In this document: positions 52,013-61,370 of the stretch, piece by piece
Layout: each line of letters opens with the position of its first letter
How positions within the stretch are numbered: the first letter of the stretch is position 1
Assembly: GCF_000009765.2 (NCBI RefSeq)
Contig: NC_003155.5
Coordinates: 620,001 to 684,000 of the forward strand
From: Streptomyces avermitilis MA-4680 = NBRC 14893
GTDB lineage: Bacteria; Actinomycetota; Actinomycetes; Streptomycetales; Streptomycetaceae
Reading direction: 5' to 3'
Length of the DNA: 64,000 nt
Made by a program: the position numbers and the translations under genes
Notes under the pieces: generated by a model
What the model was told of the DNA's origin: nothing
The model's input: only the letters and a program-made list of their open reading frames with translations
The model's database searches: none

Positions 52013-52573
52013 GTGAGATCAGTCAGGAAGGCACCGCGCGAGCTGGACGAGGAGCGTCTCGTCCGGTTGGTGGCCAGGGGTGACCGCGCGGCGTTCGAGG
52101 AGTTGTACCGGCGTACCGCGCCGTGGATGGCGTTGCGGCTGCGCCGTCGCTGCGCCGACGAGCAGATCGTCGCCGAGGTCATGCAGGAGACGTATCTGGC
52201 GGTGTGGCGCGCGGCGGGCGCGTTCGCGGGGTCCTCGGCGGGCGGGACGGCCGCCGGATGGCTGTGGACGATCGCGGCACGCCGCCTCGTGGACGCCTTC
52301 CGGCGCAGGGCCCACCACGCCGAGCCGCCGGTCGCCGCCGCTCTCCCCGACGCGGCGCCCGCCGCCGAGGAGGAGGCACTCGCAACGGCCGTCGGCGGTG
52401 ACGTCGGCGACGCGCTGCGGCGCCTCGCGCCGGAACTCAGACAGGTACTGCAGGCCATGGTGCTCGACGGGCTGTCCGTCCGGGAGACCGCGGTCCTGCT
52501 CGGGCTGCCCGAGGGCACGGTCAAGACCCGTGCCCGCCGGGCCCGGATCGCGATGCGGGAGGCGCTGGCATGA
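52013..52573 (+). CDS. ECF-type RNA polymerase sigma factor
   Basis: 186 residues if started at the GTG at 52013; the frame opens at 51956. Region 2: LVARGDRAAFEELYRRTAPW, MALRLRRRCADEQIVAEVMQ, ETYLAVWRAAGAF. Region 4: LRRLAPELRQVLQAMVLDGL, SVRETAVLLGLPEGTVKTRA, RRARIAMREAL. The spacer between them is Ala/Pro-rich. No extra C-terminal domain. The stop overlaps the anti-sigma start (ATGA), the usual coupling. It begins a five-gene operon and probably activates it. Confidence 0.85.
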   Translation: MRSVRKAPRELDEERLVRLVARGDRAAFEELYRRTAPWMALRLRRRCADEQIVAEVMQETYLAVWRAAGAFAGSSAGGTAAGWLWTIAARRLVDAFRRRAHHAEPPVAAALPDAAPAAEEEALATAVGGDVGDALRRLAPELRQVLQAMVLDGLSVRETAVLLGLPEGTVKTRARRARIAMREALA

Positions 52574-53388
52574 GCGTGGAACACGCGTCGATGCGGATCA
52601 TCGACGGTTACGCACGCGGCGACACGGACATCGCCGCCGACGAGGTGTGGGCCCTGGAGGCCCATCTGGAGGCGTGCGGGGTGTGCCGTGACCGGCTGTC
52701 GGCCGCCGTCACAGCCGAGGCGCCCGCCGTGGCGGCGCTGGTCGGCACCGTGTGGTCCGGCCTCGAACCCCAGTTGGCAGCCACCGCCACGATGCCGCGC
52801 CAACGGCGCTGGTCGGCGCGGCTGTCGAGGTGGATGACGCCCACGATGATGCCGTGGCTGGCCATGGTCGTGAGCGTGACACTGCTCGCGCTCCTGCTCG
52901 ACCTGGTCGACACCGGCTTCGGCGAGGTGTCGCTGGTGCTGCTGCTCGCCCCGATCCTGCCCGTCCTCGGCGTCGCCGCGTCGTGGTCGCGCGGCCTGGA
53001 CCCGGCGTACGAACTGACGGCCTCCGCACCGAGGGCGGGACTGTACCTGGTGCTGCGGCGCACCGCGTCGGTGCTCGCCGTGGTCGTCCCCGTGCTGCTG
53101 GTGGCCGGATGGGTGACCGGCGTGACGGCCGCGCAGTGGCTGCTGCCCTGTCTGGCCTTCACTTCGACGACCCTGGCGCTCGGCGGCGTCGTCGGCGTGA
53201 CCCGCGCCGCTGTCTCACTGGCGGCCGTGTGGGCCGCCGCGGTCGTGGCGCCGACCCTGGCCACCAGCCGTACGACCTTCGCCCTGCAGACGGGCAGCCT
53301 GCCCGTGTGGGGACTGGTCCTCGCACTCGGTACCGCTGTCGTGATCGCTCGCAGGGGCGCGTACTCCGTGCTGGGAGCACATCGATGA
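52570..53388 (+). CDS. Zinc-finger membrane anti-sigma factor
   Basis: 272 residues. Near residues 35-50, EAHLEACGVCRDRLSAAVTA is the HxxxCxxC anti-sigma (ZAS/zf-HC2) motif. About six membrane helices follow (MPWLAMVVSVTLLALLLDLV, LVLLLAPILPVLGVAASWSR, TASVLAVVVPVLLVAGWVTG, WGLVLALGTAVVIARRGAYS), more than the single helix of ordinary anti-sigma factors. The membrane part resembles permease-associated domains, so signal and transport may be linked. It overlaps the genes on both sides. Confidence 0.85.
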   Translation: MSVEHASMRIIDGYARGDTDIAADEVWALEAHLEACGVCRDRLSAAVTAEAPAVAALVGTVWSGLEPQLAATATMPRQRRWSARLSRWMTPTMMPWLAMVVSVTLLALLLDLVDTGFGEVSLVLLLAPILPVLGVAASWSRGLDPAYELTASAPRAGLYLVLRRTASVLAVVVPVLLVAGWVTGVTAAQWLLPCLAFTSTTLALGGVVGVTRAAVSLAAVWAAAVVAPTLATSRTTFALQTGSLPVWGLVLALGTAVVIARRGAYSVLGAHR

Positions 53389-53408
53389 CCATCGGAAAGG
53401 AACACCAC

Positions 53409-54218
53409 ATGATGTCCGCGGTAAGCGCGGCCGGCATCGCACCAACGGCCTACGCCTGGCAGATCCAGGCCACCGGGCTGAAGGTCAGGGTCGGCAGGAA
53501 GCGGATGGCCGTCAACGGGGTCGACCTGTCGCTGGGTACCGGCGTACACGGCCTCCTCGGCCCCAACGGGGCGGGCAAGACCACCCTCATCCGGACGCTG
53601 GCCACAGTATTGCGCCCCACCGAGGGCACCCTGGAGATGCTCGGCGAGTCCGCGGGCGGCATGGGCGAGCACCGTGCGCTGCGCCGCCGGATCGGCTACC
53701 TGCCGCAGGAGTTCGGCTACTACAAGCGCTTCACGGTGCGTGAGTTCGTCGAGTACATGGCGTGGCTGAAGGAGGTGCCCAAGGCGGACATCCCCGCCGC
53801 CGTGCAGCGCGCCGTGGAGAGGGTGGGTCTGGCGGACCGCGCCGACGAGAGGATGAAGGCCTTGTCGGGCGGCATGGTGCGCAGGGTCGGCATCGCCCAG
53901 GCCATCGTCAACGACCCGACGATCCTGCTGCTGGACGAGCCGACGGCCGGCCTGGACCCGGCGCAGCGGCTGCGCTTCCGCGAGCTGCTGCAGGAGTTGG
54001 GTACGGACACCTGCGTACTCGTGTCGACCCATCTGGTGGAGGACGTCGCCGCCGCCTGCACCAACGTGGTGCTCTTCGCCGAGGGGCGACTGGTCTTCCA
54101 GGGACCTCCGGACGAGCTGGCCTCGGTGGGCGGCCCCGAGCACATGGGTGACAGCCCGCTGGAGCGCGGCTACTCGGCGATGTTGCTCAACCCCGAGCAG
54201 GGAAGGGGCACCTGGTGA
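53409..54218 (+). CDS. ABC transporter ATP-binding protein
   Basis: 269 residues from the ATG at 53409, chosen because GGAAAGGA lies 8 bases upstream; the ATG at 53385, overlapping the anti-sigma stop, is an alternative. Walker A GLLGPNGAGKTTL at about residue 51, Q-loop IGYLPQEFGYYKRFTVREFV, signature LSGGMVRR, Walker B ILLLDEPTAGLDP, H-loop VLVSTHLVED. This is the CcmA/ABC-2 exporter class. Partner membrane subunits follow directly. Confidence 0.9.
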   Translation: MMSAVSAAGIAPTAYAWQIQATGLKVRVGRKRMAVNGVDLSLGTGVHGLLGPNGAGKTTLIRTLATVLRPTEGTLEMLGESAGGMGEHRALRRRIGYLPQEFGYYKRFTVREFVEYMAWLKEVPKADIPAAVQRAVERVGLADRADERMKALSGGMVRRVGIAQAIVNDPTILLLDEPTAGLDPAQRLRFRELLQELGTDTCVLVSTHLVEDVAAACTNVVLFAEGRLVFQGPPDELASVGGPEHMGDSPLERGYSAMLLNPEQGRGTW

Positions 54219-55609
54219 ACGTCCGCGTCCTGCGTATCGAGCTGAAGCGCTCCGTCGCCCCGTGGGCCGGCGCCGTGGTCCTGACGACGGCACTGGCGTT
54301 TCTGTACCTGATTCCCGGATCGTGGTGGACGGGCACCACGGCGTGGACGGCCCAGTGGACGTCCATGGCCCTGTGGACCCGCTCCGTGCTGTTCTACCTG
54401 TGGCCGCTCGCCGTGGGGCTTGGGGCGCTGCAGGGCCTGCGCGACCACCGCTCGAAGATGTCCGAGCTGCTGACGAGTACTCCGCGGCCCGCCCGGCACC
54501 GCGCGGCCACGCTGGCGGGCGCGACGGCGCTCACGCTGGCCTCGGCCTTTGCGCTCCTCGTCCTCGTGGGCGCGGTCCAGGTGGTCGCCAACACCGAGTA
54601 CACGCACCTCGGATGGTTGCCGATCTCGCTGGTAGGGGCACTCTCTCTCGTCGCGGGGGCCGTGCTGGGCATGGGGGCCGGGCGGGCCCTGCCATCCGTG
54701 CTCACCCCGCCCGCGCTGGCCATGGGCGCCTTCGTGTTCACGGTCCTCCTGCAGACGTCGTTGGGCCGGACGGAGACGACCACGGCGACGGGGCTCCCGA
54801 GCACGGAGCCGAACCGGGTCTCCCTGCTGTCACCGGCGGTGCAGGAGGTGCGCGACGCACTCGTCACGCTCTCCGCCTCCGTGCACGTCGGGCAGACGAT
54901 CTGGCTGCTCGCCATGGCCGCGACCGGCTTCGCGCTGCTGGTCGCCGCGACCCCGCGCGCCCGGCTGCTGGCCCTGACGCCCGTCCTGGCGGGCGCGGCG
55001 CTCGCTCTGCTCGTCCTTCCCTCCGATCCGCGCCGGATGTATGTCGTCGACGAGGCCGCCGCGGAGTTGGTGTGCGACGGCCCGGTGTGCGTGACGAAGA
55101 CGCAGCAGGCGCGACTCGCCGACCTCGCGGGTCCTGGTAAGGAGGTGCTACGCCTGCTGCATGGCGCCCTGGGCAGCCAGGCGCCGGTCTCGGTCCGGGA
55201 GAACACCGCCGTACTGCCAGAAGGCTCCACGCCGCAGTGGTCCCGCACGACCGTGCTCTTCGACTTCGACGACGACCTCATCGCCGCCGCGAAGGGCGAG
55301 GAGCTGACCCGGGCCCTGATCGCCAAAGGCCTGGTGCCAGGGTGCACCCCCGTGGGCTGGAGCGGCTTCGGGAGCGATGAGTTCGCGCAGACCGTCGCGG
55401 TGGGCTGGGTCCTCGGGGACCTCAGGCCGCTTCCCGGCACACCGGCAAGTCTGCGCCGCGAGGTCAACGCCAAGACCCGCCCGGTGTGGAAGAAACTCAA
55501 GGCGCTGCCGCGGGCCGAGCAGCTCTCGCGGATCAACGCGATGCGCACCGCCGCGCTCTCCTGCAAGGGCGATGCGTTCGACGCGCTGAACGGCGGTGCG
55601 TCCCGGTGA
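54215..55609 (+). CDS. ABC exporter-type membrane protein with outside domain
   Basis: 464 residues. Helices include WAGAVVLTTALAFLYLIPGS, SVLFYLWPLAVGLGALQGLR, LTLASAFALLVLVGAVQVVA, LVGALSLVAGAVLGMGAGRA, IWLLAMAATGFALLVAATPR and LLALTPVLAGAALALLVLP. After the last one a 180-residue domain (YVVDEAAAELVCDGPVCVTK ... NAMRTAALSCKGDAFDALNG) lies outside and carries three or more cysteines. It looks like an ABC-2 permease joined to a solute or target-binding domain. GTG start overlapping the ATPase stop. Confidence 0.75.
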   Translation: MNVRVLRIELKRSVAPWAGAVVLTTALAFLYLIPGSWWTGTTAWTAQWTSMALWTRSVLFYLWPLAVGLGALQGLRDHRSKMSELLTSTPRPARHRAATLAGATALTLASAFALLVLVGAVQVVANTEYTHLGWLPISLVGALSLVAGAVLGMGAGRALPSVLTPPALAMGAFVFTVLLQTSLGRTETTTATGLPSTEPNRVSLLSPAVQEVRDALVTLSASVHVGQTIWLLAMAATGFALLVAATPRARLLALTPVLAGAALALLVLPSDPRRMYVVDEAAAELVCDGPVCVTKTQQARLADLAGPGKEVLRLLHGALGSQAPVSVRENTAVLPEGSTPQWSRTTVLFDFDDDLIAAAKGEELTRALIAKGLVPGCTPVGWSGFGSDEFAQTVAVGWVLGDLRPLPGTPASLRREVNAKTRPVWKKLKALPRAEQLSRINAMRTAALSCKGDAFDALNGGASR

Positions 55610-56181
55610 GATGGCTGACGCTGTACGCGCGCTCGCGTCAGATACCCGCGTCGCTCGCCGCGGTGGTGATCAGCGCGGTGGCGGTGTGGGCACTCGCCCG
55701 GAACGGCAGCGGCGGGCCCGGTGATCCGCGGCTGCCCGCGCTCGCCCTCGCTACGGGGACGATGGCAGCCTCGATCGGGCTCAGCGGGCAGGACCTCGCG
55801 CTGGACCGGACGGCCGCGATCCGCTGGGTGCCCCGCAGAGCGGCACATGTACTGCTCTGCGGTGCGGTCGTCGGCACGGCGCTGCTGACAGCGCAGGCGA
55901 TGGGTGAGGACATGGCCACCACCGCGTTCGTCGTCCGGGACAGCGCGGGCCTGATGGGACTGGTCGCCCTGGGCGCGGCGCTCTCGGGCGGCCGGCACGC
56001 CTGGACGCTGCCGTTCGCCTGGCTCTCGTTCTCGTTTTTCGCCCCGCCCCCGACGAGTGTGCCGATGCGGGTGGCGAGCTGGATGCTGCTGCCGCCCGGC
56101 ACGGCAGCGGGCACCTGGACGGCCCTGGTCCTCGCGGTTGTCGGCACCGCGGCCTACGCCGTCGCGGGACCGAGACGGTGA
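55606..56181 (+). CDS. Small integral membrane protein of the ABC operon
   Basis: 191 residues with five or six membrane helices (ASLAAVVISAVAVWALARNG, HVLLCGAVVGTALLTAQAMG, GLMGLVALGAALSGGRHAWT, WTALVLAVVGTAAYAVAGPR). No catalytic motif. The GTG start overlaps the preceding stop by GTGA. It is the last of five overlapping genes and probably the second membrane subunit. A short hairpin (CGACCGC-AGC-GCGGTCG, 56182-56198) follows at once and may terminate the operon. Confidence 0.75.
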   Translation: MRWLTLYARSRQIPASLAAVVISAVAVWALARNGSGGPGDPRLPALALATGTMAASIGLSGQDLALDRTAAIRWVPRRAAHVLLCGAVVGTALLTAQAMGEDMATTAFVVRDSAGLMGLVALGAALSGGRHAWTLPFAWLSFSFFAPPPTSVPMRVASWMLLPPGTAAGTWTALVLAVVGTAAYAVAGPRR

Positions 56182-56318
56182 CGACCGCAGCGCGGTCGCG
56201 TGCGGCATGCGCACACATCGGATCGAGCACCCACCACGCGGCCTCGTTCACTGCGCGGGCACCGCGTGCGCGCGCCTCGGCTCCTGGACGGAGGACACGG
56301 TCAAGGACATAGCCGGCG

Positions 56319-56693
56319 ATGGTCGTCGCCACTCCGGCCAAGGGGAAGCGGCTCACCGACGCAGTGGGGGCGCAGAACATCGCCTTCAGCCGTCCGGCCG
56401 GTGAGCGGGTCACCGCCTTCGGCTGTCCGGCGACCACTCCCCAGCGGGGCGAGGAACTGCTGTACTGCCCCGGCAACTCCCAGCGCGCCCCCGAGGGCGA
56501 GCAGCGCGTCCCGTGCGACCTCGGCGGCGGCGCGAGCGGCGGTCCCTGGCTCGCCGGCTTCAACTCCGCCGCCGGCAAGGGCACCGTGGTGTCGGTCAAC
56601 AGCGACGGCGAGGGCGACGGCGGCACCCCGATGTACGGGCCGACGCTCGACAAGACCGCGCGGGCCGTCTACGACGCCGCCCAGCGCGGCTGA
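56319..56693 (+). pseudogene. Trypsin-like serine protease, C-terminal half
   Basis: The frame reads GAQNIAFSRPAGERVTAFGC, CDLGGGASGGPWLAGFNSAA and GTVVSVNSDGEGDGGTPMYG. GGASGGPW holds the catalytic serine of the S1/Glu-protease-like family. The His and Asp halves are missing; small scraps in other frames at 56200-56318 (RGHRVRAP) may be what is left of them. Confidence 0.65.
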
Positions 56694-56699
56694 GCGCCG

Positions 56700-57045
56700 A
56701 GGCTTCGGCCGGCCGGAGCGGCGGGCCCCTGGACCCGGGAGGCGGTCATGACGACTTCGCGGCTCAGCGCGTGCGGGGCGGGGAGGGCTCATACGGGCGC
56801 GGAGCAGGGCGGCGCGGGTACGTTCGGCACCCTTCCTGTGTTCCCCGTTGAACAGGGCGGTCAGGTCCTTGGGGGCGTTGTAGTGCTGGTGCAGGTCCAC
56901 GGTGGCACCGAGGTCGTCCAAGAGCTGGTCGACGACGGCCGCGGCCTCGCCGGCCCGGTCACCCCAGCCGTCGCCCCACCACAGGTGCTCGGTCGGCGTG
57001 CACGGCGCGGAATGGACGTGGCCGTCGCTGGTGATGATTTTGTCG
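56700..57045 (-). pseudogene. Hypothetical protein remnant
   Basis: The minus strand reads DKIITSDGHVHSAPCTPTEH, LWWGDGWGDRAGEAAAVVDQ, LLDDLGATVDLHQHYNAPKD and LTALFNGEHRKGAERTRAAL. It is clearly coding-like but has no start (a TGA lies just before it). Not recognised. 57046-57240 holds no gene. Confidence 0.4.
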
Positions 57046-57240
57046 GGTCATATGGAAGCCACCACTCCGTTGGGAGCGAGAGCCGGCGTTGGGCTATTCG
57101 AGGTGGTGATGTACTCCCTGGCCGTGCGACCCGGGTGATGCCGAAAAGGTGATCCAGCGCAGCCCGCGCTCCCATGTGAGCGGAGCTCCCCCCACACACA
57201 CTGAAATCGTGATTGGAAGACCCGCTGTACTCTCGGCCGG

Positions 57241-58026
57241 GTGAAGATTGTGTCGCTTGGGTTCCGCACAGATTTGATGTTGCTAAAGATGGGTGGAGCA
57301 GTGGTCACCGACCACGGAACGCACCTGGTGGTACGCACTCCGGCGAATCCCGGTTTTCACTGGGGGAACTTTCTTTTGTTCGAGGTTCCGCCTCAGCCAG
57401 GTGACGCGCCCCGATGGTCGACGTTGTTCGAGGCGGAGTTTCCGGAGACGCAGTACCGAGCCTTTGGTGTGGACGGCGTCGCCGGCCTGGTGGGGGACAC
57501 GGCAGAACACCAAGTGCTTGGAGTGACCGCCGAAGTCAACACGGTACTGACGGCGGACCGGCTCGTGTCACCGGTCGCGGCCCCGCACGCCGACGTCCGT
57601 GTACTGACCGGCGACGATGATTGGCGCCAGGCGCTCGAACTGCACTTCGCCTGCTACGGACTGCCGTCGGGCAGCGACGGTCGGCACTTCGCCGAGCGAC
57701 GGGTCGCGGGCTACCGCAGTCTGTGCGAGGCCGGTCACGGAAGCTGGATCGGCGCCTTCGTCGAGGGCCGCCTGCGTGCCGGAGCCGGCCTGTTCTCCGA
57801 TGGCTCGGAGCTGGCGCGGTTCCAGAACGTCGAGACCCATCCTGACTTCCGTCGCCGAGGTCTCGCTTCCGCCGTCATCCACCATGCGGCCCAGCGCGCG
57901 CTGCTCGCCCCAGGCATCCGCAAGCTCGTCATCGTTGCAGACCCCGACGACCACGCCATCCGCCTCTACCGGGCGCTCGGCTTCGTGGACACGGAGCGAC
58001 AGGTCCAACTCCACAGGGCAGGCTGA
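57241..58026 (+). CDS. GNAT family N-acetyltransferase
   Basis: 261 residues, GTG start. The catalytic domain is C-terminal: VRVLTGDDDWRQALELHFAC, SWIGAFVEGRLRAGAGLFSD, FQNVETHPDFRRRGLASAVI with the RRRGLA acetyl-CoA loop, and VIVADPDDHAIRLYRALGFV. The N-terminal 100 residues are a second GNAT-like fold (MLLKMGGAVVTDHGTHLVVR, WGNFLLFEVPPQPG). A TACTCT box lies 8 bases before the GTG and there is no Shine-Dalgarno, so the message may be leaderless. Substrate unknown. Confidence 0.85.
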   Translation: MKIVSLGFRTDLMLLKMGGAVVTDHGTHLVVRTPANPGFHWGNFLLFEVPPQPGDAPRWSTLFEAEFPETQYRAFGVDGVAGLVGDTAEHQVLGVTAEVNTVLTADRLVSPVAAPHADVRVLTGDDDWRQALELHFACYGLPSGSDGRHFAERRVAGYRSLCEAGHGSWIGAFVEGRLRAGAGLFSDGSELARFQNVETHPDFRRRGLASAVIHHAAQRALLAPGIRKLVIVADPDDHAIRLYRALGFVDTERQVQLHRAG

Positions 58027-58199
58027 CTGGTCACCTCCCCCGACGCCTCCGACGGACAGTACGTCTCTCACTACTAGGTCCGGGCGCACGATGGATACCG
58101 ACGGGCAGGACCACCTCCCCTGCCCAGGGGCGCAAGCTGCCCGGCGGGGCAGCCGCCCACCACCGTCAGTCGGCCAGGACCTGCTGGACTGCGAGCTGG

Positions 58200-58423
58200 T
58201 CACGGCGCCGCAGCAGGGCGTCGATGTCGCCACCGATCTGCCCGGCCTCCAGCGGTTCGCCCAGCGCCTCGAACGCGACCTCGAGGCCGTCATCGCGGGC
58301 CTCGCCCAGCCCTGGATCGCCGGTGTCGTCGAAGGCCATGTCAACCGGGTCAAGATGCTCATGCGCCACATGTTCGGGCTCGCAGGATTCGATCTTTCCC
58401 GCGATCGGGTCCTACTGGCGTGA
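58200..58423 (+). pseudogene. ISL3-family transposase, C-terminal scrap
   Basis: The frame reads LPGLQRFAQRLERDLEAVIA, GLAQPWIAGVVEGHVNRVKM, LMRHMFGLAGFDLSRDRVLL and a stop. VEGxxxRxKxLxRxMFGRAxFxLLRxRVL is the terminal signature of ISL3 transposases with the catalytic glutamate. 58027-58199 is non-coding or junction DNA. Confidence 0.7.
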
Positions 58424-58455
58424 TGCCGGCGGCGGTCAGGACCAGAGGCGCATGC

Positions 58456-58746
58456 TCAGTCACCAACGAACCAGACGTATCGATGGGAGCCTTCCTCCGC
58501 AGTCCGGCACAAGGCTCGCACCGCGTCAACCCAGGGACCACCTCGCGCTGCGGGCAGACGGTCCAACTCCTCAACCAGCATGGGGAGCTGCCAGGTGTTG
58601 AAGACGGTATCCGCGAACGGGCAGACACCGGCGAGCATGGGGAACTGCGACCGGTCGATCTCTGCGAGCGACTCGTCCCAGGCGACGCCATGCCCGGACC
58701 CAGCCAGAACGGTCCCGGACTCGTGACGAACCTGCAGGTTGATCAT
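58456..58746 (-). CDS. Hypothetical protein, 96 residues
   Basis: The frame starts MINLQVRHESGTVLAGSGHG and reads VAWDESLAEIDRSQFPMLAG, FNTWQLPMLVEELDRLPAAR, LCRTAEEGSHRYVWFVGD. No transmembrane or signal segment. The shape and size resemble small immunity-like or stress proteins found widely in Streptomyces, but I cannot give a function. It appears complete, in a gap between an ISL3 scrap and the Sir2 gene. Confidence 0.65.
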   Translation of the reverse strand: MINLQVRHESGTVLAGSGHGVAWDESLAEIDRSQFPMLAGVCPFADTVFNTWQLPMLVEELDRLPAARGGPWVDAVRALCRTAEEGSHRYVWFVGD

Positions 58747-59054
58747 CGCGCCAAACTATCGCTCGGAGAGCCCACGGCCCATCCGATTTGGCTGAAGCCA
58801 GGTTCAGCCGGGGTCTCCTCAGGACGCCAGGCGCGCGTCACGCCTGCGATTGCCGCCTGCACCGCCCGTACCCCCACGGGGTCCGCTGTCGGGCCTGAGG
58901 CGCCCCGGCAACACCTTCTGAAGCGACATACGGAGCACTGCACGCCCAGATCAACAAGTCGTCACAGTCAGTGACTAGCCATGCAGGACGTGGGCCAGAG
59001 CCCGCCAAAGCTGACACAGCCGAGTGGTGGCAGCCGCTTGCGTACCCTGGCGGC

Positions 59055-59966
59055 ATGCGCATGCGTCCCACTCTGAGCTGGACTCCTCCCGAGGACTTGC
59101 CACCGGCTACCACGGATGTGGAGCCGGTCGCCCGTGCGCTGAGTAACGGCGGTGTGCTGGTGCTCAGCGGGGCGGGTATCTCCACGGACTCGGGCATCCC
59201 CGACTACCGGGGCGAGGGCGGGAGCCTGAGCCGGCACACCCCAATGACCTATCAGGACTTCACCGCCGGCGTGCAGGCCCGGCGCCGCTACTGGGCGCGC
59301 AGCCACCTCGGCTGGCGTACTTTCGGCCGCGCCCGCCCCAACGCCGGACACCGGGCCGTGGCCGCATTCGCGCGCCACGGCCTGCTCTCGGGTGTGATCA
59401 CCCAGAACGTCGACGGCCTGCACCAGGCCGCCGGCAGCGAGAGCGTCGTGGAACTCCATGGAAGCCTGGAGCGGGTCGTCTGCCTTTCCTGCGGCGCCTT
59501 CACCCCACGCCGCGAACTCGCCCTGCGGCTGGCGGAGGCCAACGTGGGATTCGAGCCGGTTGCCGCCGGAATCAACCCGGACGGTGACGCCGACCTCACC
59601 GACGAACAGGTCGGGGACTTTCGTGTGGTGCCCTGCACGGCCTGCGGCGGCATCCTCAAACCGGACGTGGTGTTCTTCGGTGAAGCCGTTCCGGCGCGGC
59701 GGGTCCAGCACTGTCGCACGCTGGTCGATCAGGCGACCTCGTTGCTGGTCCTGGGCTCCTCACTGACGGTGATGTCCGGGCTTCGGTTCGTCCGCCAGGC
59801 AGCTCAGGCCGGAAAGCCGGTACTGATCATCAACCGGGATGCGACGCGGGGCGACCCGCACGCCGTCACTCGAATCGCGCTCCCGCTGGGAACGGCTCTG
59901 ACCACCGTGGCCGGCCGGCTGGACATTCCCGCCGACGACGAAGCGGCGGCCCAGACAAGGCAGTGA
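59055..59966 (+). CDS. Sir2-family NAD-dependent protein deacylase
   Basis: 303 residues from the ATG at 59055; the frame opens 84 bp earlier without a ribosome site. GVLVLSGAGISTDSGIPDYR is the GAGxS NAD loop, GVITQNVDGLHQAAGSESVV the TQNxDxLH motif, VVELHGSLERVVCLSCG has the catalytic His and the first zinc pair, CTACGGILKPDVVFFGE the second pair, and VLGSSLTVMSG and LIINRDAT close the NAD site. All elements are intact. Targets cannot be predicted. No neighbour shares its direction closely. Confidence 0.9.
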   Translation: MRMRPTLSWTPPEDLPPATTDVEPVARALSNGGVLVLSGAGISTDSGIPDYRGEGGSLSRHTPMTYQDFTAGVQARRRYWARSHLGWRTFGRARPNAGHRAVAAFARHGLLSGVITQNVDGLHQAAGSESVVELHGSLERVVCLSCGAFTPRRELALRLAEANVGFEPVAAGINPDGDADLTDEQVGDFRVVPCTACGGILKPDVVFFGEAVPARRVQHCRTLVDQATSLLVLGSSLTVMSGLRFVRQAAQAGKPVLIINRDATRGDPHAVTRIALPLGTALTTVAGRLDIPADDEAAAQTRQ

Positions 59967-60350
59967 CAGCAATGACACAGCCACGACGCCCCTCGTGGAT
60001 CCGTTTCTGCACGCGAACAGGGCGGCGTACGCCAGGAGAAGAGGGAAGGCCATGTCCGGATACGGCTTCGCCCACGCGTCCGATGAAGTTCTCGCCGTCA
60101 GGAACGAGCTGGCCCACCATGTGATCCAACCGCTCCCGTGTGCCGGTCTGACCGCCTTCCGCGATGGGGAGACCGACACGGAGGAGCGTCCGGCGCCGTG
60201 GTCTACGTCGATTCCGATGCCGAGACGGCTTCGGCGGCTGTGTCCATGGCATGGCGGGGTGAGCCCGGCGTGGTCCGGGCCGCTCCACCAACACACAGCC
60301 AGAGACTCAAGGCATGGTCCTGCTCCGGGATGCGGGTAGCGTCGGTGCGT

Positions 60351-60782
60351 ATGGACTTTGAACTGATAGAAGGAGCGCCCGAGTTCGGGTGTCTGATCGC
60401 CGAGGTCGAGGAGACCGGCGAGCGCATCCGGCTCACCGCGGACGGCGAGCCGGCGGGGGTGCTGCTGGCGGCGGCCGAGCTGGCGACACTGGAGTACTGG
60501 GCCGCACGTCACAACAAGGGCGCGCGGCCGCAGGACGAGCCGGCAGACGAGTACCCGCCGGGGCCGACGTCGTACGGGCCTTACATCGGCTACAGCCACC
60601 CGCACGGCGGGATGACCCTCACGCGGGGCCGGCTGGTCGTGGCAGAGCTGCGTGACGCCGAAACGGTGGCGTGGTTGGAAGAACAGGCGATGTATGGCCG
60701 TCAGGGGTACATGGGGCCGAAGCAGTCAGCAGCATTCGCCGAGTTCCTCGCCCGTCAGACGCCGGTCGGCGACGAGCACTGA
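60351..60782 (+). CDS. Phd/YefM-antitoxin-like hypothetical protein
   Basis: 143 residues. The N-terminal 45 residues (CLIAEVEETGERIRLTADGE, PAGVLLAAAELATLEYWAA) resemble the Phd/YefM fold, where a basic loop is followed by a helix starting AxLLSxxD. The rest (GMTLTRGRLVVAELRDAETV, AFAEFLARQT) is unassigned. No toxin gene is adjacent, so an antitoxin role is only a guess. TAGCGT lies 9 bases before the ATG and no Shine-Dalgarno is seen, consistent with a leaderless message. An ATG 21 bases upstream is in frame. Confidence 0.5.
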   Translation: MDFELIEGAPEFGCLIAEVEETGERIRLTADGEPAGVLLAAAELATLEYWAARHNKGARPQDEPADEYPPGPTSYGPYIGYSHPHGGMTLTRGRLVVAELRDAETVAWLEEQAMYGRQGYMGPKQSAAFAEFLARQTPVGDEH

Positions 60783-61370
60783 ACGACGTACCGATCGGGT
60801 GGCACTCGCCGACGAGGTGCGGCCGGTTGAGCGATCGGCACGGGTCAATCCAGCAGCATGACCGGCGGGACCCACTACTCGACGGCCAGGCCGTCGTCCC
60901 TGGCCGGCTCGTCCCGCCACCGGGCGAGCTCATGCCGAACAGCCAAGGTGTGGGGGTGTTTCGGGCCCAGTGTCCGCTCCCCCGCCACCAGGCAAGGCCC
61001 CGCCTCACGGCCAGGTATGGGGATGATCGGGGCCTAGCTCGGCGCCCGCACGCACGTGTGCCGTGGTCAGCGACCCGGCCGCATCGAGCTCCAACAACCT
61101 TGCAACCAGCGCCGACCGGACACCCTCAACCACGCCGTGGTCTCACCCCACGCGCCCGACTCCCCCACCCCACACCCTCCTCCCGGCGGAACCGACACCA
61201 ACCCACTGACACCAAACCGGCACATCGCACGCGACCGAGCGGTCAGGATCCCCTTCAACGAGCCGTACGCCCGCGGCTTGCGGATACACGGCTACGAGCT
61301 CATCGACGTGTGCCGCTCCTGGGATCGCGTGAACAGCTCTCGCGCCCTGGTGTGTGGTTGGAGGGGCTGG
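60783..61370. other. No assigned gene
   Basis: Short frames only. One on the plus strand near 61240-61320 reads RIPFNEPYARGLRIHGYELI and DVCRSWD, possibly a coding scrap. No repeats, terminators or promoters are clear. Confidence 0.3.

Noticed and set aside
52608..54293. 561-codon minus-strand frame
   Set aside because: Antisense of the anti-sigma and ABC genes, whose motifs are intact on the plus strand.
54394..56214. 606-codon minus-strand frame
   Set aside because: Antisense of the two membrane subunits; Ser/Arg/Ala-rich with no recognisable domain.
60351..60782. Complete toxin-antitoxin pair
   Set aside because: Only a Phd-like start is seen; no toxin-like gene lies on either side.
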